A stretch of 59,688 nt of DNA from Prolixibacteraceae bacterium UBA5740 (GCA_002419285.1 DIFU01000105.1:32970-92657), one strand, 5' to 3'; counted from the stretch's first letter, positions 45,418-56,204 are shown. The notes: generated by a model not told the origin, from the sequence alone. Made by a program: numbers and translations.

Positions 45418-46605
45418 TCAATTGACATACCACGGATGATCTTTAATCCTGACTATCCCAGTTTCTGAATGATGACCAATCATTCTGCGCGTTTCAAGAT
45501 AAGTTTCCGATAAATACGAACTAAATGGTTCTTTGCTGCTAACGATAGATTCTTGCTTCACCAAACCAGAAGCATGAATCACCAGATGATTACCGATCCA
45601 GATTCCAGTATGAATTACCCTTTGTGGCGTCTTCGATCCAAAAAAGAGTAAGTCTCCTGGTTGAAGTTGATCAAAGGTCGTATCGGAAGACACTTTCAAC
45701 CCATGATTGATCTGTTGCGAGGCATCCCTCTCGAGAATCAATCCATTGAGAAAGTATACCGTTTTAGTAAATCCACTACAATCAAAGGTTTTTGAAGAAG
45801 TACCACCCCACATATAAGGTATTCCGGTGAACCTGAGCGCTGACTCCACAATAGTCTTTCCGAGGGGAACGATTGTATCAGCCCAGGTGTTGAAATTAAT
45901 CCATTCATTCACAGAGGTAATACCTCTCCTCCCATCTGGGAGTATCACTCCGTAATGTGCATTGTACATTTCTTCAGCAACAACGATTGAGCCGGCAACA
46001 ATATCACTTACCGGAAAACCATCACTGGAAAAGACCATCCCATAAATACCTGTATAAAGGATACGGTTTTCTGTATTCCACCTTTCAAGATCCGATTCTG
46101 TCATAATTTTTACAGATGAATCATTGGTCCAGCCAATATAACGATCAGGAGTGCGAACCAAAAGCCAGCCCCTTTCTTTCTTCAGAATTTCCAAGGGAGT
46201 ACCCATGACTGCCTGCGTGCTAAGTTCTGCCGGATGTGAAGGTTTTATCCGGATATTTGCCACACTAACACATACAATCCCTCTGATTTCATTTCCAAGT
46301 AAAAACGAAGGTAAAAGCTCCAGACTATCAATCGCATCATAACCAGCCTGGGATATAAAATCAAAAATTTCATCCCTGGCATCGGATTCGGTAATCTCTC
46401 CCATCACAATAATTTTCTTTTGCCCGGCTGAGCGTATGTAAACATTAAATATACTTGTCCTACTATCGGAAACATACTCTTCCCCAATCTCTGAAATCCT
46501 ATTTTCCAGGTCTTCTAAACCTATCCTGGTGCATGATGTGAGGCCAAGAAATAAAACCAAAACAGAGATCGATAAATAATTTAAAAAGGTCTTTGTCAAA
46601 TGCAT
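45418..46605 (-). CDS. NlpC/P60 murein peptidase with SH3 domains, lipoprotein
   Basis: A YkfC-like gamma-D-glutamyl-diamino acid endopeptidase that trims murein peptides. The 395-residue protein has a lipoprotein signal (LFLGLTSC, Cys25), bacterial SH3-like segments in the middle (GWLLVRTPDRYIGWTND), and the C-terminal NlpC/P60 domain with catalytic Cys in MWGGTSSKTFDCSGFTKT and His in HTGIWIGNHLVIHASG. Pairing with a dipeptide epimerase is the known murein-peptide salvage arrangement. The longer frame to 46671 overlaps the upstream gene, so ATG 46605 is chosen from the signal peptide. Confidence 0.92.
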   Translation of the reverse strand: MHLTKTFLNYLSISVLVLFLGLTSCTRIGLEDLENRISEIGEEYVSDSRTSIFNVYIRSAGQKKIIVMGEITESDARDEIFDFISQAGYDAIDSLELLPSFLLGNEIRGIVCVSVANIRIKPSHPAELSTQAVMGTPLEILKKERGWLLVRTPDRYIGWTNDSSVKIMTESDLERWNTENRILYTGIYGMVFSSDGFPVSDIVAGSIVVAEEMYNAHYGVILPDGRRGITSVNEWINFNTWADTIVPLGKTIVESALRFTGIPYMWGGTSSKTFDCSGFTKTVYFLNGLILERDASQQINHGLKVSSDTTFDQLQPGDLLFFGSKTPQRVIHTGIWIGNHLVIHASGLVKQESIVSSKEPFSSYLSETYLETRRMIGHHSETGIVRIKDHPWYVN

Positions 46606-46634
46606 ATTTCTTGATTTTTGGATTGTAGAATATT

Positions 46635-48098
46635 TCAATTTAACCAAATTACATTCATCCGGTATCTCCAAAGGTTAAAATAAAGATTCCTGACATCAGA
46701 CTCCAACTCGCCCCTCTGAAAATCCCAGGGTTCACTTCTTAAATACATTTTCGGAGGATATAATTTTCCTCCGATATCAGAATTAACAATTAGTCTGTAT
46801 GCATCCAATCCACTAATATAAAACTCCTTCTCCCTGATATCGTCAGACTGCATTAATCCGAAAGATATATCAAGTGGCACCCAGCCAACACCTTCGTAAT
46901 AAACCTCGCACCAATCGTGCAAATTAACCTCATCAGGAAATAACATCCAGCCACTTTGCCATCTGACTGGAATTCCGTTAAAGCGGGCAAGTGTCATAAA
47001 CAGTAGCGTTTTCATTCCACAATCACCGCGAAAATTATCAAGCACATAACCCGGGATGTCAGGCATTACTCCATATTCTAAGGCACCAGCCCAAGGTATT
47101 GCACCGTCGATCCAATAAAATATTCGCCTGACAATTTCATGTGGGTCATTTTCGTGCCCAACCACTTCATCAGAAAGATCATTGATTCTTTCATTAAAGA
47201 CAATGTGGGGAGGCTGCTCTGCAGTATACCTTCGATATAATAAGGAAGTTGTGTCGTAAGGGAGGATATCCGCCTTTCTAAGATCAAACCAAACGGCATA
47301 AGACTCAAAAATTATCTTCTCCAAAAAATTTGCACCGCCTGTAGTATCTGCCGTTTGCTCCATATAAACACTTTGATGTGATGCATCATCTGGAGAAAAT
47401 TTTTCCTTGCCAGGGAAAAATAAAAGGGTCTCAAGTAACCTTTGTCGGCCGGTAATTACCTTTGGAAAAGGGAGCCAGCATTTCACCAGCTCTCCAGGAG
47501 AGACTGACCCGGACAAGAGATTTACGTTGTACTCCAACTGCATCTGAACCGGCCATACGGGTTCTCCCCTACCTGTGGATACAGCTAAAATCTTTCGAAG
47601 ATTGGCTAGTTTCACAGAGTCCTCATTGTCGTTATTAATAGGATCAACCAAATAGGAGAAGTGCCCATAATGGTTTAACAGTAGCTCTAGATTACTCACC
47701 GTTCTTTTAAAATAAAGTTTCTCACCGTCAATAAACATATATTCAAGCCAGTTTGCATTTTCCCAGCGCTGTTTATCTTCAGCAGAAAATTTTATCAATC
47801 TTATACTCAAGAGTGAATCGACCTGATTTTCCGTGAGGGAAAACTCCAATTTTAACCGTTCTGCCATATCCAATATGGAATCGATCTTCCATATAATCTG
47901 AGGAGTTTGGATTCTGCTTTTCAAACTATCGGCCCTTTGGGCAAGAGTGGAAAAATCTCCGAAGTTAAAATCTGTCAACAGTTCCTGTAAAATTGACTCC
48001 TTAACCTCCTTCGTTGTACATCCAATATGAAGCAAAAAAAGTAATACAACCAACCACTTTGCGATTATACAGAAATAGGATGGTATATTATTCTTCAT
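46635..48098 (-). CDS. transglutaminase-like lipoprotein
   Basis: A 487-residue lipoprotein (LFLLHIGC, Cys27) whose C-terminal half is a transglutaminase-like cysteine-protease fold: Cys in FRGDCGMKTLLFMTLARFNGIP, His in NLHDWCEVYYEG and Asp in GWVPLDISFG make the triad. The N-terminal 200 residues are helical and unassigned. Bacterial members are mostly peptidases. It precedes the NlpC/P60 gene by 29 bp on the same strand, so a role in breaking down murein or other peptides outside the cytoplasm is inferred. ATG 48098 is preferred to the upstream 48170. Confidence 0.85.
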   Translation of the reverse strand: MKNNIPSYFCIIAKWLVVLLFLLHIGCTTKEVKESILQELLTDFNFGDFSTLAQRADSLKSRIQTPQIIWKIDSILDMAERLKLEFSLTENQVDSLLSIRLIKFSAEDKQRWENANWLEYMFIDGEKLYFKRTVSNLELLLNHYGHFSYLVDPINNDNEDSVKLANLRKILAVSTGRGEPVWPVQMQLEYNVNLLSGSVSPGELVKCWLPFPKVITGRQRLLETLLFFPGKEKFSPDDASHQSVYMEQTADTTGGANFLEKIIFESYAVWFDLRKADILPYDTTSLLYRRYTAEQPPHIVFNERINDLSDEVVGHENDPHEIVRRIFYWIDGAIPWAGALEYGVMPDIPGYVLDNFRGDCGMKTLLFMTLARFNGIPVRWQSGWMLFPDEVNLHDWCEVYYEGVGWVPLDISFGLMQSDDIREKEFYISGLDAYRLIVNSDIGGKLYPPKMYLRSEPWDFQRGELESDVRNLYFNLWRYRMNVIWLN

Positions 48099-48399
48099 CA
48101 AGCCAGTATCTTTTTGACATTCTAAAAGTAATGTAATAATGATTTGCTTGTTACAGGTTCCGTAATACACTTTTTTTGATTTGAAGAGAATCAGAATGCG
48201 ATCACGATGATTCGTATCCCTTGAGGAATCAGTCAGTCTGACTTAATAATACTTCTCTAACCAGTATGCATGATCTCATAGACGATCGCATCCAGATAGT
48301 TGTGGTTGAAGAATCATTTGCTTTGATTTATCAAGGCCTAAAAAACAATCAAACCTTTTTATCTTTGTGTTTTCACGAAATATTAAAAACAATAATAAT
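48099..48399. other. divergent intergenic region
   Basis: Separates the murein-peptide operon from dapL. It holds a small palindrome GTCAG-T-CTGAC near 48231-48241 and the dapL -7 box at 48360-48367. I see no gene in it. Confidence 0.5.
48360..48367 (+). promoter_or_regulatory. possible -7 box for dapL
   Basis: TATCTTTG fits TAnnTTTG. Transcription would start near 48372, supporting the ATG at 48400 over the upstream GTG at 48367. No -33 TTG at usual spacing. Confidence 0.45.
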
Positions 48400-49629
48400 A
48401 TGGCAAGAATCAATGAAAGCTATTTAAAACTGGCTGCAGGGTACCTATTTCCGGAAATTGGCCGCAGGGTCAACGAATTTGTTTTGGCTAACCCCGATAA
48501 ACGAGTGATCCGAATGGGTATTGGCGACGTCACTCAACCCCTTACTCCAACTGTCATTAAAGCGTTTCACGAAGGCGTTGAAGAAATGGCTGATGCCGGA
48601 ACATTCAAAGGATACGGTCCTGAGCAAGGGTATGAATTTCTAAGAAAAGCCATCTCGGAACATGCATTCAAAAGCCGTGGAATTGATATACCGGCCGATG
48701 ATATCTTTATTTCTGATGGATCAAAATGTGACACTGGCAACATTCAGGAGATTTTTGGGAACGACAATAAAATTGCCATTTGTGACCCTGTATATCCGGT
48801 ATATGCTGACACTACCGTTATGAGTGGAAAGACTGGAAAAATTCAGGATAATGGATATTACGAAGGGATTATTTATATGCCCTGCACGGCTGAAAACAAT
48901 TTCATCCCCGAATTGCCCGCAGAAACTCCGGATTTAATTTTCCTTTGCTATCCTAATAATCCGACTGGTGCTGTTGCAACAAAAGAAGAATTGCAAAAAT
49001 GGGTTGAATATGCGACAGAACACAAAAGTATCATACTTTTCGACGCGGCATATGAAGCATTTATTCAGGATGAATCCATTCCAAGGTCCATTTTTGAAAT
49101 TGAGGGGGCTAAAAATGTGGCTATTGAATTCAGGAGTCTTTCAAAAACAGCAGGGTTCACTGGAACAAGGTTGGCATATACTGTCATTCCTGCCGAACTT
49201 ATGGCATATGACGAATCAGGTAAACCCGTTCAAGTGAAGAAACTATGGAACCGTCGACATACAACCAAATTCAATGGTGTATCCTATCCGGTCCAAAAGG
49301 CTGCTGCCGCCATCTTTACCGTGGAAGGCAAAAAGGAGGTCGAGCAAACTGTCAATTACTATATGGAAAATGCCCACATCATGAAAGAAAGTCTGAAAGA
49401 AAGCGGATATACCGTATTCGGAGGAGATAATGCACCCTATATTTGGGTAAAGACACCAGCAGGGATGAAGTCGTGGGATTTTTTCGACAAAATGCTGAAT
49501 GAAGCCAATGTGGTGGGAACGCCCGGGTCAGGCTTCGGACCTGCAGGAGAGGGCTATTTCCGATTTTCCGCATTTGCCAATCGCCAAAATGTTCTTGAGG
49601 CGATGGACAGAATCCGGAAGCTTACATAG
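48400..49629 (+). CDS. dapL: LL-diaminopimelate aminotransferase
   Basis: Makes LL-diaminopimelate directly from tetrahydrodipicolinate with glutamate, bypassing the succinylase branch; supplies lysine and murein. The 409-residue PLP enzyme has the DapL start ([20 protein letters not shown]), [33 protein letters not shown] and the PLP lysine in [13 protein letters not shown]. Length is normal. It lies next to, but divergent from, the murein-peptide operon. Confidence 0.95.
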   Translation: MARINESYLKLAAGYLFPEIGRRVNEFVLANPDKRVIRMGIGDVTQPLTPTVIKAFHEGVEEMADAGTFKGYGPEQGYEFLRKAISEHAFKSRGIDIPADDIFISDGSKCDTGNIQEIFGNDNKIAICDPVYPVYADTTVMSGKTGKIQDNGYYEGIIYMPCTAENNFIPELPAETPDLIFLCYPNNPTGAVATKEELQKWVEYATEHKSIILFDAAYEAFIQDESIPRSIFEIEGAKNVAIEFRSLSKTAGFTGTRLAYTVIPAELMAYDESGKPVQVKKLWNRRHTTKFNGVSYPVQKAAAAIFTVEGKKEVEQTVNYYMENAHIMKESLKESGYTVFGGDNAPYIWVKTPAGMKSWDFFDKMLNEANVVGTPGSGFGPAGEGYFRFSAFANRQNVLEAMDRIRKLT

Positions 49630-49808
49630 CCAGTTCTGGATGGGTTAGCGATTGCTCATGAATAAGTTATTCACTTCCAGTGCTTAACAAATAGATAACA
49701 TAGTCTTGACAAATACCGTATGTTTCAAAAAAACTACTTTCCTTTGTATTTGTTATAGTGTTAACAACCTGAGTTACTGGTTGAAAATTTAAATTATTAT
49801 TTTATACC

Positions 49809-50117
49809 ATGAGCATTAAAAAACAATTCCTGAAATCGAAACCTGTTTGTAAGGTTGGTTTCAAGTTATCCAAAGAGCTAGCAGCCGGAGCTTCCAAAGC
49901 CAACATAGTTGGAGATTTTAACGGCTGGGACGAGTCTTCATTCGAAATGAATGCACTCAAGGATGGTTCCTTTTCATTCGCTGCCGATCTTGAAACCGGT
50001 CGTAGCTATCAATTCCGCTACCTTCTCGACGGCAATACCTGGATCAATGATGAGTCACCCGACGCCTATCAGCCCAGTGGCTTTGGTGAAGCACAGAATT
50101 CGGTCATCAATCTGTAA
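49809..50117 (+). CDS. isolated CBM48-type glycogen-binding protein
   Basis: A 102-residue protein consisting of one carbohydrate-binding module of the isoamylase N-terminal / AMPK glycogen-binding type: ANIVGDFNGWD, then YQFRYLLDGNTWINDESPDAY near the end. No catalytic domain or signal peptide. Such single-module proteins are common in Bacteroidota and may bind glycogen or cap a larger enzyme; no glycogen gene is adjacent. Ends at a strong bidirectional terminator. Confidence 0.82.
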   Translation: MSIKKQFLKSKPVCKVGFKLSKELAAGASKANIVGDFNGWDESSFEMNALKDGSFSFAADLETGRSYQFRYLLDGNTWINDESPDAYQPSGFGEAQNSVINL

Positions 50118-50154
50118 TGAGTCTTGGATCCTTTAAGGATCAGATCTACCCATA

Positions 50155-50191
50155 AAAAAATCCACCAGTAATTTCTTCTGGTGGATTTTTT
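50155..50191. terminator. bidirectional terminator before the rhamnosidase gene
   Basis: Fourteen-bp perfect stem (50155-50168 with 50178-50191) between convergent genes. The stem itself carries an A run on one side and a T run on the other. Confidence 0.92.
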
Positions 50192-50209
50192 CGCTTTGAT
50201 AAACAATTT

Positions 50210-52912
50210 CTATTGGACAACAAACTGATAGGTACCGGCTAAAACCCTCAATGTACCATCGTCCAACACCGTAATCCCCGGAAGGGCAGTTGTATGAACA
50301 TTCTTACCACCCTCCGTGACCGAGGTTGATGGCGACAAATTGGGCATGGTCACCACTGCTGATGTGTTTGCAGGAACTACCAGGTTCATGGTAAATACAG
50401 AGCCATTGACCTTCCAATCAACCTCAACTGCACCATAATTTGTTTCATAGCTGGCTTTTACCCAGCTAAGGTCTCCCGCCGGTATAGGCTTAATAATAAT
50501 TTCCCTGAAACCGGGTAGATCGTCCGAAATATTGATCCCTGCCAGCGTATTCCACATCCACTCGCCGATACAGCCTAATGCGAAATGATTTCTTGAATTC
50601 ATTCCTTCTGGTCGTTCGGTATCTGAATTCCAAAGCTCCCAAATCGATGTCGCACCTTTTTCAACCATATATCCCCATGAGGGATAAGTAGTTTGGTTGA
50701 TCATGCGATAGGCAAGATCATGATGTCCGTATTTTGAAAGCATCGGCAATATATACCCTGTCCCAAGAAACCCGGTGGTTGGATGAACATCCCTTTCCCG
50801 AACTTTGTCAACGAGATTTTTAACAACCTGCCCTTTAAGCTCTTCAGGCGTGATCTCGAATGCAAGTGGGAGAAGATTGGCAGTCTGGGTGGCACCCGGA
50901 TAAGTTTTTGTCACACTATCCCAATATTCACTCTGGTATGCTTCAGCAACCCTTTTCGAGAGTTCAGAATAGTAGGCTGCATCCTCTACGTTTCCAATGA
51001 TGGTGGCCATTTTCGATACCAAACTCGCAGTATAGGCGAAATAGGCAGTTCCAATAGGTTCCGAAGGGGTTGGTTCAACAGCAATCCAGTCCCCGTAACC
51101 GTTCCATTCACCCTTCTTTCCCCATATATAAATAAGATCGTTACTTTGGTTATGCATATAATCGACCCAGCGCTTCATCTGTTCATAGTTTTCACGAATA
51201 ATTCGGGTGTTCCCATAATAACGGTAAGTTATCCATGGAATGATGACACAGGCATCACCCCACCCTGGCTTGGATGGTCCACCTACAACGATGGCCGGGC
51301 TTACATCAGTGACCCAGCCGGAAGAATCCTGAGCATCAAAAATATCAAACATCCATTTGGTCCAGAACCGATCGAGGTGCATATTAAAATTGGCAGTAGG
51401 TGCAAAAATCTGAGCATCGCCCATCCATCCTAATCTTTCATCACGCTGAGGGCAGTCTGTTGGAACCGTAAAGAAGTTTCCCCGTTGTCCCCAGGTTATA
51501 TTTTGGTTGATTTTATTGATCAATTCATTCGAAGTCTCAAGCAGTCCAACGAAAGGCTGATCGGTATGTATCACCTTGCCCACCAAATCGGTCTGCTGAG
51601 GTTTCTGATTAAGTCCCGAAACCTGCACATATCTAAACCCGTGATAAGTGAACATGGGTTCCCATACAAACTGGCTGCCATTTCCTATGACCTTGTCAGT
51701 AACTTTTGCACTTCTCAGGTTCTCCTGGGCAACTGTTCCATCATCGTGAAGCAACTCTGCAAAACGCAAAGTGATAGTATCACCCTGTGGTGCATGAACC
51801 ATGAATTGAGCCCAGCCCACCATATTCTGTCCTAAATCATAAACATATTCTCCAGGAACCGGTTCGGACAATTTAACAGGTGTGATTTGCATCTGTTCTT
51901 TTAATGCAGGAAATCTCGGACCAACAAGCACACCACTGTATGAAGCCTGCTCAACAGGCAACCATTCAGAATCGTCAAGTCCAACTGCACTCCATCCAGG
52001 TATTTCCAAATTTTTATCATAGATTTCACCATGATATATATGGTCATAAACAATTGGCGAATTGTACCATTTCCAGCTTGTATCGGTACCGAACCATTCT
52101 TTGTTACCGTTGGCATATTCTATTTCAAGCTGGGCAAGGAGCATTAAGGGCCCCTCTGAATATTTTGAACCACCCTGCCATCCCAAGCCACCTGACCACC
52201 ACATACTACCCAATATGGCTCCCATGGCATTTGAATCCTCCTCAAGCAAGTCAGCTACGTCATAGACCTGATATTCAAGCCGCTTGGGGTAATCTGTCCA
52301 GCCGGGCGTCAATAAATCATTACCCACCCTGCTTCCATTGATGAAAAATACATAATTTCCAAGACCGGTAACATAAAGTCTTGCTTTTGAGATATCATCG
52401 TCAACTGTCGAAAATTCCTTTCTCATATAAACCGACCTGACCGGGTTGCTATCATTCTTTGCAATCCATTGAGCCTCCCAATCAGATGGGTTCATTTTTC
52501 CCATTTCCCATTTTGCGACTTCACTCCATGGCGATAGTTTTCCTTCATGATCACGGATTCGCACTTTCCAGAAATATTGAAGGCCTGATTCAAGCGGATT
52601 TCCAGCATATTCGATATGAACTGACTCATCGGATTTAACTTCACCTGAATCCCAAATATCTCCGGCATCCTTATTTAATAAAGCTTTTGATGATGACACC
52701 AGAATATGATACGACGATTGTGCTGCGCCTCTCCTTCCATCTTCCATTTTCCACTTCAGTAATGGGTTCTCACGATCGATCCCCAAAGGATCAGTCTGGT
52801 TTTCACACTGAAGATCAATCAATTTGGATGGTGAATCTGCAGGACCGCATGAATTAATAATTCCTGCTAGAAACAAGAATGCAATGAACAGGAAAAGACT
52901 AGCTTTTTTCAT
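50210..52912 (-). CDS. alpha-L-rhamnosidase, GH78 lipoprotein
   Basis: A 900-residue glycoside hydrolase family 78 enzyme that removes terminal rhamnose from plant or bacterial glycans. Lipoprotein signal ends IINSC (Cys22). The N-terminal beta domains carry GLQYFWKVRIRD and RLEYQVYDVADLL. The catalytic (alpha/alpha)6 part has TVPTDCPQRDERLGWMGDAQIFAPTA and, later, WGYMVEKGATSIWELWNSD, both hallmarks of the family. The C-terminal beta domain ends AGTYQFVVQ. No SusC/SusD pair is next to it. Probably surface or periplasmic. Confidence 0.95.
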   Translation of the reverse strand: MKKASLFLFIAFLFLAGIINSCGPADSPSKLIDLQCENQTDPLGIDRENPLLKWKMEDGRRGAAQSSYHILVSSSKALLNKDAGDIWDSGEVKSDESVHIEYAGNPLESGLQYFWKVRIRDHEGKLSPWSEVAKWEMGKMNPSDWEAQWIAKNDSNPVRSVYMRKEFSTVDDDISKARLYVTGLGNYVFFINGSRVGNDLLTPGWTDYPKRLEYQVYDVADLLEEDSNAMGAILGSMWWSGGLGWQGGSKYSEGPLMLLAQLEIEYANGNKEWFGTDTSWKWYNSPIVYDHIYHGEIYDKNLEIPGWSAVGLDDSEWLPVEQASYSGVLVGPRFPALKEQMQITPVKLSEPVPGEYVYDLGQNMVGWAQFMVHAPQGDTITLRFAELLHDDGTVAQENLRSAKVTDKVIGNGSQFVWEPMFTYHGFRYVQVSGLNQKPQQTDLVGKVIHTDQPFVGLLETSNELINKINQNITWGQRGNFFTVPTDCPQRDERLGWMGDAQIFAPTANFNMHLDRFWTKWMFDIFDAQDSSGWVTDVSPAIVVGGPSKPGWGDACVIIPWITYRYYGNTRIIRENYEQMKRWVDYMHNQSNDLIYIWGKKGEWNGYGDWIAVEPTPSEPIGTAYFAYTASLVSKMATIIGNVEDAAYYSELSKRVAEAYQSEYWDSVTKTYPGATQTANLLPLAFEITPEELKGQVVKNLVDKVRERDVHPTTGFLGTGYILPMLSKYGHHDLAYRMINQTTYPSWGYMVEKGATSIWELWNSDTERPEGMNSRNHFALGCIGEWMWNTLAGINISDDLPGFREIIIKPIPAGDLSWVKASYETNYGAVEVDWKVNGSVFTMNLVVPANTSAVVTMPNLSPSTSVTEGGKNVHTTALPGITVLDDGTLRVLAGTYQFVVQ

Positions 52913-53102
52913 ATTGGTAAATTTTAGTGTTGGCCATCATAAAGATTGATTGCAAAGAATTTATTCAACAATGTGTGGCTTAGCAACATGTACAATTCTT
53001 TTCGCTTTGTTAAGCTTTCTAAAGATAAAGAAAATCATTTTTAGCTTGATAATTTATCCTGTACTATCCTGTATATTTACCTGAAATACATAAAACTTGA
53101 AC

Positions 53103-53744
53103 ATGGGAATCTACGACCTTACCCACCTCATGTATTCTGGCATGCCCGTCTATCCGGGGAAGAAGCCTGCCCGGATTCAAATATCCGCCACACTTAGTCA
53201 GGACGGCTACCGTGAAAAACACATATCGATTGACGGCCACACAGGAACACACATGGATGCTCCTGCACATATGCTGCCAGAGGGGCACACACTCGATCAG
53301 TATGAGGTCTCAAAATTTTCTGGAACGGCAATTATAATTCCTATCCAGGAAAAACAAATTAGTTTGGAGCTTCTGACATCACAAGAAGACGATATAAAAC
53401 AAGCAGACTTCGTACTTTTCAGGACAGGATGGAGTAGATACTGGGGTTCACCTGAATATCTGGAAAACTTCCCTACCCTTACGAAGTCTGCCGCCCGATT
53501 CCTGACCGATTTATCCCTCAAGGGAGTTGGAATGGATATGATCTCAGCCGATCCTATTGATTCAACCGATTTCCCAATCCATCATATCTTGTTCGAAAAC
53601 GACATGGTAATAATTGAAAATCTCAAATTTCCTGAGAAAATGTCATCGGGAACGGGAATCCTGCACGTATATCCTTTGCATTTGGCCGAAGCAGATGGTT
53701 CTCCAATACGAGCCATTTTAAGCATTAAAAACCCCTGTCAATGA
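53103..53744 (+). CDS. cyclase-family metal hydrolase (kynurenine formamidase-like)
   Basis: A 213-residue protein of the cyclase / kynurenine formamidase superfamily. The signature metal site [16 protein letters not shown] is near 44-59, preceded by the family start [16 protein letters not shown]. Later segments [12 protein letters not shown] and [22 protein letters not shown] match the fold. Members hydrolyse N-formylkynurenine, isatin or other amides, so the substrate is uncertain; no tryptophan genes are nearby. Start at ATG 53103; the TTG at 53097 is less likely. Its 3' end overlaps the convergent glycosyltransferase gene by 7 bp. Confidence 0.87.
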   Translation: MGIYDLTHLMYSGMPVYPGKKPARIQISATLSQDGYREKHISIDGHTGTHMDAPAHMLPEGHTLDQYEVSKFSGTAIIIPIQEKQISLELLTSQEDDIKQADFVLFRTGWSRYWGSPEYLENFPTLTKSAARFLTDLSLKGVGMDMISADPIDSTDFPIHHILFENDMVIIENLKFPEKMSSGTGILHVYPLHLAEADGSPIRAILSIKNPCQ

Positions 53745-55213
53745 TTCAATTCCTGGCGTGCAAAGAGTTCAAAGGTTCGTATCCTATCCTTGTAGAGGTT
53801 ATGTTGATTTATCCTTTCTGCAGAAAGTTCAGCGTCAGAGTTTTCGTCCCATCTTCGGCAAAGATAGAGTGGTTCATATATTCGACCGATACGATACTCT
53901 CTGGATATCCTTAGTCCAACAGCATAGTCTTCGCCATAACTTACATTCGGGATTTTGATCTCGCGAAGAACCGGTGTAAAAAAAGCTCTGGGAGCTCCCA
54001 GTCCATTTATACGCAATGCATTGTTACTCCCATTATCAGGAGTCCATTCCCGGTGGTCAATCAGTCCGGGAGGAATCTCTTCAAGTTTAAAATTCACCAT
54101 TTGATATGATCCAACAACCATCGCACAATTCTCCCTATAAAAAGCATCCACTATTTTGGCAATGACATGACTATCCACATACAGGTCATCACTGTCGAGC
54201 TGAATGGCAAACCTGCCACATCGGTGATCCATGACTGCCGTAGTCCAACACCCACCTATTCCCAAATCTTGCCTATCAGGAATCAAATGGACAAGTCGAT
54301 TATCCTCCAAGGCAATGCGTCTTAAAATTTCGGTTGTACCATCTGTTGAATGGTTGTCGACAACAATAAGGTTATAAGGGAAACCGGCAGACTGCGACAA
54401 AACCGAACTGATGGCATCCTCAATTGTACGGGCCCTGTTTCGAACCGGAATAATAACTGATGCCTCAACCGGAAATACACCGTCTGAAAGATTGATTTCC
54501 CTGAAATTGGGTTTAAGCCAACCTCCGATATCCTTCAGGTGTCTTGTGCAAGCTTTTTCCATTTCAATCTGTACTTCCCGATTTCGGGGATCCACATAAT
54601 CAAATTGTTTTTCTCCCGATTTGCGTAAATCTGTCTCCACCTCAGTATACAGATATTCAGGCAATCTGAAAATTCGATGGTTTTGTGATACTTTTAAACG
54701 TATATCATATAATCCGGCAAACTGGTATTCTTCGCTTATCTGAGCCACACTATCCTTGAAATAGTCCGAATTGAATAACAAGCATGATCCAAAATTAAAA
54801 TCGTCTCGCAAACTTCCATGTTGGTAATCAATCACCGGACTTGGCATCAAATGACCATCCCTAAGTGCATAATGGTCTGAATAGACCATTCCGGCATGTA
54901 CATCGCTTGCCGCCTGCACCATTCTCTCAATAGCCCAGGGACCAGGTCGAAGAGCAAAGGACTTTGTATAGAGAAAAATGTAGTCACAATCTGCCTTCAT
55001 TGCAATTTTTCTCATGGTCAGGGAGGAGGTCAGGCTATCAGTCTCAATCACCTCAACTCCGTCAGGAATCTTAACTCTGACAACACCTTGAGAGAAAATG
55101 ACGAAAATTTTTCTGACCATTTCAGATTTCTTTAATTCTCCGATTGTTTGTTCCAGGTCGGTGAACCTTCCTTCAGCAATAAAGCAGTTAACTCCTTTGT
55201 TCATGTTGATCAT
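53738..55213 (-). CDS. family 2 glycosyltransferase with a second, degenerate N-terminal domain
   Basis: A 491-residue protein. The C-terminal half (from about 245) is a normal GT2 domain: [35 protein letters not shown], and the DxD metal site in [13 protein letters not shown]. The N-terminal 240 residues also follow GT-A secondary structure (CFIAEGRF, then [38 protein letters not shown]). There the DxD position reads LYTKS, so that copy is probably inactive. No signal peptide or membrane helix. The acceptor is unknown; it could work on surface polysaccharide or glycoprotein. No other polysaccharide genes are adjacent. Start 55213 or 55204 (both ATG). Confidence 0.85.
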   Translation of the reverse strand: MINMNKGVNCFIAEGRFTDLEQTIGELKKSEMVRKIFVIFSQGVVRVKIPDGVEVIETDSLTSSLTMRKIAMKADCDYIFLYTKSFALRPGPWAIERMVQAASDVHAGMVYSDHYALRDGHLMPSPVIDYQHGSLRDDFNFGSCLLFNSDYFKDSVAQISEEYQFAGLYDIRLKVSQNHRIFRLPEYLYTEVETDLRKSGEKQFDYVDPRNREVQIEMEKACTRHLKDIGGWLKPNFREINLSDGVFPVEASVIIPVRNRARTIEDAISSVLSQSAGFPYNLIVVDNHSTDGTTEILRRIALEDNRLVHLIPDRQDLGIGGCWTTAVMDHRCGRFAIQLDSDDLYVDSHVIAKIVDAFYRENCAMVVGSYQMVNFKLEEIPPGLIDHREWTPDNGSNNALRINGLGAPRAFFTPVLREIKIPNVSYGEDYAVGLRISREYRIGRIYEPLYLCRRWDENSDAELSAERINQHNLYKDRIRTFELFARQELNH

Positions 55214-55307
55214 TTTTGATGCTGCAAGACCCTGAATATTGAATTTTTACAAACCATTGCCTTTTGCAATTATCCACACGAAGATAGCGCAATCGCAGCT
55301 CCTTTCT

Positions 55308-55315
55308 TATCTTTG
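55308..55315 (+). promoter_or_regulatory. possible -7 box for the kinase-murQ operon
   Basis: TATCTTTG fits TAnnTTTG about 40 bases before the kinase start. No -33 TTG at usual spacing. Confidence 0.45.
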
Positions 55316-55358
55316 CCATGACAAAAAGAAAAAAGTTGCCGGCCTAAAAAGTTAAAAT

Positions 55359-56204
55359 ATGATCATTATCGCCGATAGCGGATCGTCAAAAACCCAATGG
55401 AGCCTCATAAGGGGATCAACAGAACCACCAGAGACCATTTTTACCTCCGGGATCAATCCATTTTACCAGGATAGCCCAACGATTGTTCAAACCTTGAAAA
55501 AGGAATTTCCGGCACAAAACATCCAAGCTGATACCATTTTTTTTTACGGAGCAGGATGTGCAAATAATCGGGTAAACAGTATCGTTTCAGATGCACTTCA
55601 GGAATTCTTTAGCGCTTCAAGGATAGATGTTGAGAGTGACCTGATGGCTGCTGCCAGAGCTTTATGTCAGAATAGTGAGGGCATTGCATGCATTTTGGGA
55701 ACAGGTTCAAATTCCTGCCATTATGATGGCAAAACAATTGTTCAGCAGATCTCTCCATTAGGATTTATTCTGGGCGACGAAGGAAGTGGCGCAGTCATTG
55801 GAAAACGACTTTTGGGTGATATCCTGAAAAACCAGCTTCCCAATGAAATCATTAATAAATTCTTTTCTAAATATGAACTAACGAAGGACGATATTCTAGA
55901 AAACATATACCGCCAACCTTTCCCTAACCGTTTCGCTGCGAAATTCACTCACTTTGTATATGATAATGTAACAGAACCCGCTATATACAGTATAGTATAT
56001 GACGAATTTTCAAGATTTCTGGTTAGAAACGTTATGCAATACAACCATGCCTCACACCTCCCCATTCATATTGTTGGCAGTATTGGCTGGTATTTCCATG
56101 ACATTTTTGAAAAAGCAGCAAGTGAGCTAAACCTGCAAACTGGCCGATTCATACAGGCTCCAATGGAAGGACTATTGCAGTACCACAATTCTTTAATAAG
56201 ATAA
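55359..56204 (+). CDS. BadF/BcrA-type ATPase, probable amino-sugar kinase
   Basis: A 281-residue actin-like-fold kinase of the BadF/BadG/BcrA/BcrD family, which includes N-acetylglucosamine kinases. Phosphate-1 loop IIIADSGSSKTQWSLI at the start, ACILGTGSNSCHYDG and GFILGDEGSGAVIG in the middle, and IHIVGSIGWYF near the end. It lies 30 bp upstream of murQ. In Tannerella a kinase next to murQ phosphorylates MurNAc, so a MurNAc or GlcNAc kinase role in wall recycling is the likely function; the exact sugar is inferred. Confidence 0.87.
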   Translation: MIIIADSGSSKTQWSLIRGSTEPPETIFTSGINPFYQDSPTIVQTLKKEFPAQNIQADTIFFYGAGCANNRVNSIVSDALQEFFSASRIDVESDLMAAARALCQNSEGIACILGTGSNSCHYDGKTIVQQISPLGFILGDEGSGAVIGKRLLGDILKNQLPNEIINKFFSKYELTKDDILENIYRQPFPNRFAAKFTHFVYDNVTEPAIYSIVYDEFSRFLVRNVMQYNHASHLPIHIVGSIGWYFHDIFEKAASELNLQTGRFIQAPMEGLLQYHNSLIR

